Assembly: GCA_030410095.1 (NCBI GenBank)
Contig: JAUFRC010000003.1
Coordinates: 1 to 64,000, forward strand
Length of the DNA stretch: 64,000 nt
Origin: Paracoccus cavernae
GTDB lineage: Bacteria > Pseudomonadota > Alphaproteobacteria > Rhodobacterales > Rhodobacteraceae
Direction: 5' to 3'
Part shown: one piece after another, positions 58,045 to 64,000 of the stretch
Layout: the number at the start of each line of letters is the position of its first letter
How positions within the stretch are numbered: position 1 is the stretch's first letter
The notes under the pieces: generated by a model
Told to the model about the DNA's origin: nothing
Database searches by the model: none
What the model saw: the letters and a program-made list of their open reading frames with translations, nothing else
Program-made: the position numbers and the translations under genes

Positions 58045-58210
58045 CCTTGCGGCCTCTGGTTGGAATCGGGTTAGCGGCCCCGACCGAAACAAAGACCAAA
58101 CGGAAATATGCACGCGCCGCAGTGCGGCAATCCGCCGCGGGAGCACCGGAGGCGGGGATGCGGACGAAACCGGACTGGAAAAAGCGCGCGCGGAGGCACC
58201 TGCTTCGGGC

Positions 58211-59758
58211 CTAATGCCCGCCGCCGCCCCCGCCGCCGCCGATTGCCGGACGCTGCACGAAAAAGAGCAAAAACGCCAAGCCGAGGAAAAGCCCCGTCAA
58301 AAGCACGAAGAGATCGATCAGCGACATCACCATCGCCTGCACCGAAACCATCCGCGCCAGCGTCGCATAGGCCGCGCTTTCCGCCGCATCGCCCAGCCCC
58401 GCAAAGGCCTGAGTCAGCGTGGCAAGCGCCCCCGCGGCACTGTCGTTGGCGCCGTTCACACTTTCGGCAAGACGCGCGAAATGGACATCCTCGCGGTTCG
58501 ACAGAATCGTATTGATGAGCGCAAGCCCCACCGCGCCGCCAAGATTGCGCGTCAGGTTGAACAGCCCCGAGGCGTTCTTGACCTGCTCGGGCGGCAGCAT
58601 CCCCAGCGCGATATTCGAAACCGGCACCATGCACAGCATGAGCGAGATCCCCGCAGCACCTGCGGCAGGAAGATCTCCCAATAGTCCCAGTCGTCGGTCA
58701 GGCCGGTCATCATCCATGCGCTCAGCGCGAAAAGCGCGAAGCCCACACCCATGACCAGCCGCAGATCGACCGATTGCACCAGCCGCCCCGCAATCGGCGC
58801 GGTCAGGAACATCGCGACGCCGGTGACCATCATCGTCTCGCCGATCTGGAGCGAATTGTGCCCCCGCACCCCGAGAGATAGACCGGAAAGATATAGATCA
58901 TGCCGTAAAGCCCGATCCCCAGCCCGAAGGAGAAGATGGAACCCATCGCGAAGTTGCGGTCGGTGAAGGCATCGAGCCGCACGATCGGCTCTTCGGCGGT
59001 AAAGGCGCGCCAGAAGAACAGAAAGCCGCCCAAAGTCATGATCGCGGTCATCATCACGATCGTCGGCTCGGCAAACCAGTCGTCGGCCGCGCCCTCCTCG
59101 AGGACATATTCCATCGTGCCGAGGAAAACCGCGAGGCCGAGAAAGCCCCACCAGTCGAAACGGCTGAGCAGGCTCAGATCCGGTTTGTCGAAATCGATCA
59201 GGAAGAAGGCGGCCAGGGTCACCACGATGCCGGGAACGACATTGATGAAAAACAGCCAGTGCCAGCTGAGGAATTCCGTCAGATAGCCGCCCAAAGTCGG
59301 CCCGATCGTCGGCGCCAGCGTCGCCACCAGCCCGATCAGCGGCGAGACGATATGCATCTTGGAGCGCGGGAAGATCGTATAGGCGCTGGCAAACACCATC
59401 GGGATCATCGCCCCGCCCAGAAAGCCCTGTAGCGTGCGCCACAAGATCATCTCGCCCATGGAATTGGACAGGCCGCAAAGCACGCTCATCACGGTGAAAC
59501 CGCCTGCCGAGATCGTGAACAGCCAACGCGTCGACAGCATCCGCGACAGATAGCCCGACAGCGGGATCATGATGACTTCGGCGATCAGGTAGGAGGTCTG
59601 GATCCAGGAATCTCGTCGCTCGACGCGCCGAGTCCCGCCTGGATTTCCGGCAACGAGGCCGAGACGATCTGGATGTCCAGAATTGCCATGAACATGCCCA
59701 GCACCATCAGAAGGAAGGTGACCAGCTTGCGCATGTCGAGATGTTCTTCGGCGGGCAT
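58211..59758 (-). CDS. EmrB-type DHA2 MFS multidrug exporter (three frame breaks)
   Basis: About 515 aa, 14-helix drug exporter. First helix KLVTFLLMVLGMFMAILDIQ then IVSASLPEIQAGLGASSDEI; also SYLIAEVIMIPLSGYLSRML, GFLGGAMIPMVFASAYTIFP (motif C region) and GLFNLTRNLGGAVGLALINT near the end. Frames break near 59610, 58865 and 58660. The tail is a run of eight Gly before His-stop. No stop codon separates it from the EmrA gene, and no ribosome site is seen at the internal ATGs (59758, 59734), so it may be translated as one fused protein. Confidence 0.87.
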
Positions 59759-61054
59759 CGCCACGGGCGGGGCAGCCGAAGGGACGCCGCCGGCGGTGGC
59801 CGCGCCCGATGTGGGGCCGGCCAAATCAGCCCCCGTGGTGGTGGTGGCGGCCGGTTGCTCGGCCTTGCTCGTCGTAGCGGCGGGCTGTTCGCCCTGCGCT
59901 GCCGGCGCGGGCAGAAGCAGGCGGTTCTCGCCGGTGCGGGTATCGACCTCGACCACGACCGACATGCCCGGACGCAAAGGCAGGCGGTTGCGGTCGGCCT
60001 CGTCAAGCGTGATGCGGACCGGCACGCGCTGGACGACTTTGGTGAAATTGCCGGTCGCATTGCTTGAGGGCAGCAGGCTGAAAACCTGCCCCGTCCCCGC
60101 CGTCAGGCTTTCGACCGTGCCCGAAAGGCGCTCTTTCGGCCAGGCATCGACGCGGATCCCGACTTTCGCGCCGGGGTGGATATCGGCGATCTGGGTCTCT
60201 TTGAAATTCGCGCCGACATAGAGGTTCTGGACCGGAACCAGCGTGCCGAGACGGCTGCCCGCCGCCACGAAAGAGCCGACCTGGATCTGGCGCTCGGTCA
60301 GGATGCCGTCGAAAGGCGCGCGGATCGTGGTGAAGTCGAGATCGAGCTGGGCGCGCTCGACCTGCGTGCGCGCAACCCGCACGTCGAGGCGCGCGGTATC
60401 AAGCTGGGCGCGCAAGACGCCGAGCTGGGCCTGGGCCTGCGCGATCGTGGCCTTGGCGCTTTCGACTTCGGCGGCGGCGGATTTGGCATTGGCTTCGGCC
60501 GCATCCAGCGCGGCCTGCGTCCCTGCGGAATTGGTGCGCAGTTCGCGCGCGCGCTGATAGGCCTTTTGCGCGCCGTCGTTTTGCGCCTCGGCGGCGATCA
60601 GCAGTGCCTCGCCCTGACGCACGGTCGCTTCGGCCGCGACGATCTGCGCCTCGAGCTGGAGGCCCGCGCTTTTAGCGACTTCGAGGCTGTTTTGCGCGGC
60701 GGTCAAGGCGATCTCGTAATCGCGCGGATCGATGCGGGCGATGATCTGGCCACGGCTGACCGGCGCGTTGGGCGCAATCGCGATTTCGGTGATATAGCCG
60801 CTTTCGCGCGCCTGCAGCACCACGAGATCGGCCTGAAGATAGGCGTCGTCGGTGCTTTCGTGGAAGCGCCCGAAGGTGAACCAGCGGTAGCCCTCATAGG
60901 CCACGACCCCCAGAAGGATCAGCGCCACCAGCCCCAGAACCCGCTTGGCCTTGCCCGATTTCGCGGGAGGAGCCGCCGGCGCGGATGCCGGAGCCGGCCC
61001 GCCGTCGGGCGTCGCGGTTTCGGCTTGGGCTGACGAGGTCGGGGGTGTTGCCAT
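59759..61054 (-). CDS. EmrA-type membrane fusion protein (HlyD family), in frame with EmrB
   Basis: About 430 aa up to the EmrB part. One N-terminal membrane helix (RVLGLVALILLGVVAYEGYR), FHESTDDAYLQADLVVLQAR as the lipoyl-like half, a long coiled coil (residues about 115-235, ALTAAQNSLEVAKSAGLQLE onwards), then IRAPFDGILTERQIQVGSFV and VRITLDEADRNRLPLRPGMS. The last ~60 residues are an Ala/Thr/Pro-rich linker with repeated EQPAATT. It bridges the inner-membrane pump to the outer membrane. AGGAAAGG precedes the ATG. Confidence 0.87.
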
Positions 61055-61163
61055 GATCGGGGCCTTTCCTCTGCGCTACATGCCGCAACACGGGTCCAGA
61101 GGCTGGATCAGGGCATGATTCGACCCGCGCCAAAACGGCGCGACTCCTTGTCACAACCGCTAT

Positions 61164-61188
61164 CATTGACCGAACGGTTCGGTCAATG
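61164..61188. promoter_or_regulatory. 25-bp perfect palindrome, TetR operator of the EmrAB system
   Basis: CATTGACCGAAC, a central G, then the exact reverse complement GTTCGGTCAATG. It lies 110 bp before emrA and 64 bp before the divergent TetR gene. A palindrome this long and perfect in a divergent TetR/efflux gap is very likely its operator. Confidence 0.85.
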
Positions 61189-61251
61189 TTAATTACCTTG
61201 AACCCGCAAAATTGCGGACCCGCCCCGCCACGGCCGACGCAGGAGCCCCGC

Positions 61252-61992
61252 ATGAACACGACCTTTCCCCTCGGCTATCCCGCCGGTCCCCACAGGCCGA
61301 AACCGCAAGACCGCCCAAATCCCGCGTCGAAGGACGGGCAAATCAGCGACGGGCTTCCCGGGGACGGGCAGCCCGCGCCCGAAGACAATCCCAAGCGCCG
61401 CCAGATCCTCGACGGCGCGCGGCGGATGTTTCTGGCCAAAGGTTTCGAGGCCGCCTCGATGCAGGATGTCGCCCGCGCGGCCAAGGTCTCCAAAGGGACG
61501 CTCTACGTCTATTTCGACAGCAAGGAAGCGATGTTCGAAAGCCTCGTTCTGGCCGAGTGCAGCCGGATGCAGCAGGCCATCCGCGAGATCGGCAGCGGCG
61601 CGGGCGCGATCGGCGACGAGCTGCGCCGGATCGCGCGCCATGTCATCACCACCCTCATGAGCGGCGATGTCATGGCTTCGATGCGCATGATGATCGGCGC
61701 GGGCGAGAAATTTCCCGATCTCGCGCGCTACCTTTACACCTCGGGGCCGGAACGCTCGATCCAGTCGCTGGCCGATTATTTCGGCACCCGCGTCGCGCGC
61801 GGCGATCTCGTGATGCCCGATTGCCGCGAGGCCGCGAGCGAGTTTCTCGACATGATCATCGCGGGCCTGCAGCGACGCGCGCTGTTGATGATGCCGCCTC
61901 TGGCCGAAGACGAGCTCGATGCCTTCATCGCGCGCAGGGTGGCGCGTTTCCTCTCGCTTTATCCGCCGCAATCCGCAGGCGAAACCCGCTAA
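61252..61992 (+). CDS. TetR-family regulator of EmrAB
   Basis: 246 aa, intact. A polar, Pro-rich N-terminal extension of about 45 residues, then the HTH: RQILDGARRMFLAKGFEAAS, MQDVARAAKVSKGTLYVYFD, SKEAMFESLVLAE. The C-terminal ligand domain includes LARYLYTSGPERSIQSLADY. AGGAG lies before ATG 61252. Divergent from emrA; it should repress both through the palindrome between them. Confidence 0.9.
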   Translation: MNTTFPLGYPAGPHRPKPQDRPNPASKDGQISDGLPGDGQPAPEDNPKRRQILDGARRMFLAKGFEAASMQDVARAAKVSKGTLYVYFDSKEAMFESLVLAECSRMQQAIREIGSGAGAIGDELRRIARHVITTLMSGDVMASMRMMIGAGEKFPDLARYLYTSGPERSIQSLADYFGTRVARGDLVMPDCREAASEFLDMIIAGLQRRALLMMPPLAEDELDAFIARRVARFLSLYPPQSAGETR

Positions 61993-62021
61993 GGAAATGC
62001 GCGCAACCCATTGACGCAAAA

Positions 62022-62053
62022 GCCGCCGCGCGAGGATATCCCCGCGCGGCGGC
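62022..62053. terminator. Bidirectional terminator between TetR and copper oxidase genes
   Basis: GCCGCCGCGCG and CGCGCGGCGGC form a perfect 11-bp stem with a 10-nt loop. CCTGTTTTGC follows on the plus strand and TTTTGC on the minus strand. It lies between convergent genes. Confidence 0.85.
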
Positions 62054-62073
62054 CCTGTTTTGCGCTACCCCGA

Positions 62074-63728
62074 TCAGGCGGCCGCGATGCGGAACTCCGC
62101 CATCATGCCGGTCTGGAGATGCGGCATATGGTGGCAATGGAGCATCCAGCGCGCCGCCTCTCCGGCATCGAGCGCGACGGTCACCGCAGCATTCGGCGGG
62201 ACATAGACCGTATCGCGCAGCGCCCCCGCAAAGCGGTGGTTGTTGATCGCGACGACCTGGAAAACATGGCCGTGCAGATGCATCGGATGGCCCATCATCG
62301 ACATGTTGTGAAAGGTCAGCTCGACCCTTTCGCCGGTGATGGCGGGCACGGGGTGATGCTCGCCCCAGACCGCGCCGTCGATCGTCCAGCGATAGGGCGA
62401 CATCGAGCCGCCGAGCATGATCATCTGCGCGCGCTGGACCGCGCGCGCGGCCAGAGGCGCAGCGGCGGCAAGGCCCGCTTCCTGCTTGAGGTCGATGTCG
62501 AAAGCCGGTGCCTCGGTCTCGGCCAGAAGGTCGATCTTCGCGACCTGCGCACCGGGATTGGCGAGAATGATGCCGGTCTGCTCGCGCGCGCCTTCACGCA
62601 AGGCGAGGATCGGCCAAGCGCCGGTTTCGGCCGGAAGATCGATCTCGAGATCGAGGCGCTGCCCCATCGCCACGCCGAAGCGCGTCCCCGAAACCGGCAC
62701 GATCTCGTGGCCGTCGACAGCCACCAGTCGCGCGGGTGCGCGGCCGGTCTCGATGAAAAAGACGGTGGCGGCGGCACCATTGATCACGCGCAGACGGATG
62801 CGCCCTCCGCGCTCGACGGTAACGACCTCCGGGTCGGAGAGAATGCGGTCGTTGGCGAGATAGGCGTCCCAGTTATAGTCGTTGAGATCCATCTCCATGC
62901 CCGACATATCCATGCCGCCCATATCCATGCCCGACATGTCCATGTTGCCGTGGCCCATCGCGGCGTGGTCCATGCCCGACATCGCCGTTCCGGCCATTCC
63001 GCCCGAAACCGCGCCCGAAGCCGCCCCATGCCCCATCGCGGAATGATCCATCCCCGTTTGCGCCTCGGGCGCTGTGGCGGTCGTCGCGCCGGTCATCGCC
63101 CCGTGGTTCATCGCCCCGTGATCCATCGACCCGTGATCCATTCCGCCCTGACCGGAGGCAGGCGGGGCTTCGGCCCCATGCGAGCCGCCATGGCCTTCAA
63201 GGATCGTCGCCATGATCTCCTCGGGCGTGCTGAACGAGAAATCATGGAGGAACATCACCACCTCCTGCCGGTCGGCGGCGACATCCTCGGGGCGGCGCAC
63301 GATCAGGGGCGCGGCCAGAAGCTGCATCTCCTGCATCGGAATATGGCTGTGCATCCAATGCGTACCGGGCTGCGGCGCGAAGTCATAGCTGCGCATCTCC
63401 CCCGGTGCGAGGACCGGCGCAGGCAGATCCGGCACGCCGTCCTGCGCATTGGGCGGGATCTGGCCATGCCAATGGATCAGCGTGCCGACATCGAGCTTGT
63501 TCGTCAGATCGACGCGGAAGCGCTGGCCGGGATCGAGGACCAGCCCTGACCCGAGGGGCCGGAGAGCCCGTAGACGGTGGCGGCACGCCCGCCGATATCA
63601 AGCGTGCGGCTTTGCGCGGAAAGCGCAATCGCTGGGGAACCTTGGGCGAAGCCGCGCAAAGGCATCTGGCCGGCCGCAAAGGCGGCGGCGGTTGCGGTCA
63701 TGAAACCGCGACGGGAAAATCTGGTCAT
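62074..63728 (-). CDS. CopA-type multicopper oxidase (one frame break)
   Basis: About 550 aa. Tat signal TRFSRRGFMTATAAAFAAGQ. Copper ligands: LIHWHGQIPP (HxH), HWMHSHIPMQ (HxH), HPMHLHGHVF (HxxHxH) and MLHCHHMPHLQTGMM (HCHxxxHxxxxM) for the T1 site. A Met/His-rich insert at about 62880-63160 has tandem MDHGSMDHGAMNHGAM-like units, as in copper-tolerance proteins. The frame breaks near 63545. GAGGAGG precedes the ATG. Exported folded to the periplasm to oxidise Cu(I). Confidence 0.9.
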
Positions 63729-63794
63729 AAGACCTCCTCGGGGCAAAGCCCCCTTGAAAATCAAACATTGCGGCACCAAAGCGGCCGCCGGACG

Positions 63795-64000
63795 TCAAAG
63801 GGTGGCCGCGATCGGCGGGCGCTGGTCGACGGGAGGTGCGCCCGCAAGCGGCAAAGCGGGGCTTTGGCGCAAATAGGGCTCGCGACGCGCATCGCCGAGC
63901 CCCGCAATCCGCCCCGCAAAGGGCAAGGCGCCAAGGCCGGTGCAGACGAAACCGCACAGCGCCGAGGCCGAAAGGCAACCCGCCCCAGTGGCGCTTCCGC
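63795..64000 (-). CDS. Unidentified protein, C-terminal part only
   Basis: 68 codons in frame from the window edge to a TGA. A Cys-containing, fairly hydrophobic stretch (AGCLSASALCGFVCTGLGAL) is followed by a Pro-rich end. It lies 66 bases upstream of the copper oxidase on the same strand, so it may belong to the same copper-handling operon. I do not recognise the family, and the frame itself is uncertain. Confidence 0.4.
   Translation of the reverse strand, partial: GSATGAGCLSASALCGFVCTGLGALPFAGRIAGLGDARREPYLRQSPALPLAGAPPVDQRPPIAATL

Noticed and set aside
62011-63549. 512-codon plus-strand open frame across the copper oxidase gene
   Set aside because: His/Arg-rich antisense of the CopA Met/His repeats; no motif of its own. 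The minus-strand protein has all copper ligands.
1-64000. Mass gene decay (a pseudogene-rich region)
   Set aside because: Breaks are single-base, in short C/G runs, evenly spread over unrelated genes, and active-site residues are kept on both sides; two genes carry cancelling pairs. Sequencing error explains this better.
1-64000. tRNA, rRNA, insertion sequences, integrases or phage genes
   Set aside because: None recognised by eye. No cloverleaf-like sequence, transposase motif or terminal repeat was found; a covariance-model search would be needed to exclude small RNAs.

Overview
The window is GC-rich DNA packed with genes, most likely from an alphaproteobacterium of the Paracoccus/Rhodobacter group. 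The evidence is GGAGG-type ribosome sites, many ATGA/GTGA stop-start overlaps, and protein sets typical of that group: a quinohemoprotein amine dehydrogenase (qhp) locus, hydroxyproline catabolism, PxpABC, pcaIJF and an FbpABC-type iron importer. I see no rRNA, tRNA, CRISPR array, insertion sequence, integrase or phage gene. It reads as a chromosomal or megaplasmid catabolic region.

Layout. 1-6.8 kb: a polar amino-acid ABC importer in an operon with a C45-family Ntn acyltransferase/hydrolase and an RpiR regulator, facing a BKACE (beta-keto acid cleavage enzyme) and a class III aminotransferase, with a second RpiR gene divergent. 6.9-9.7 kb: two-component system and a secreted haem-binding-type protein. 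9.7-14.0 kb: LysR regulator, ankyrin protein, nucleoside/base deaminase, CynX-type MFS carrier and an AhpD-like protein. 14.7-22.6 kb: an eight-gene operon for hydroxyproline uptake and catabolism: ABC importer, FAD dehydrogenase, 4-hydroxyproline epimerase, aconitase-X type cis-3-hydroxyproline dehydratase and a trans-3-hydroxyproline dehydratase-like protein. 22.6-30.1 kb: two small envelope proteins, 5-oxoprolinase PxpABC, a YeiH-type transporter, peptidase T and a DUF983 protein. 30.3-43.6 kb: amine oxidation (acyl-CoA synthetase, aldehyde dehydrogenase, qhpR, qhpADCBEF and the divergent qhpG). 43.6-49.8 kb: Nudix hydrolase, pcaIJF with an IclR regulator, LysR and a short-chain dehydrogenase. 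49.8-53.8 kb: iron(III) ABC importer. 54.1-64.0 kb: cupin protein, EamA-TetR-TauE operon, cytochrome b561, EmrA/EmrB with a TetR regulator, and a copper-type multicopper oxidase.

How the genes work together. The qhp block should oxidise primary amines in the periplasm with a cysteine-tryptophylquinone enzyme. The aldehyde dehydrogenase and acyl-CoA synthetase next door would turn the aldehyde into an acyl-CoA. A 15-bp motif occurs as a similarly spaced inverted pair upstream of both the aldehyde dehydrogenase and the qhp operon. This suggests one regulon, probably controlled by the AraC-type QhpR encoded between them. I consider this shared operator the best new observation in the window.

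Quality warning. Roughly 60 reading-frame breaks, about one per kb, cut genes of every function, mostly at short C or G runs. Homology continues on both sides of each break, and two genes carry compensating pairs. I read these as uncorrected sequencing indels rather than gene decay, so broken genes are annotated as single CDSs with approximate break positions.
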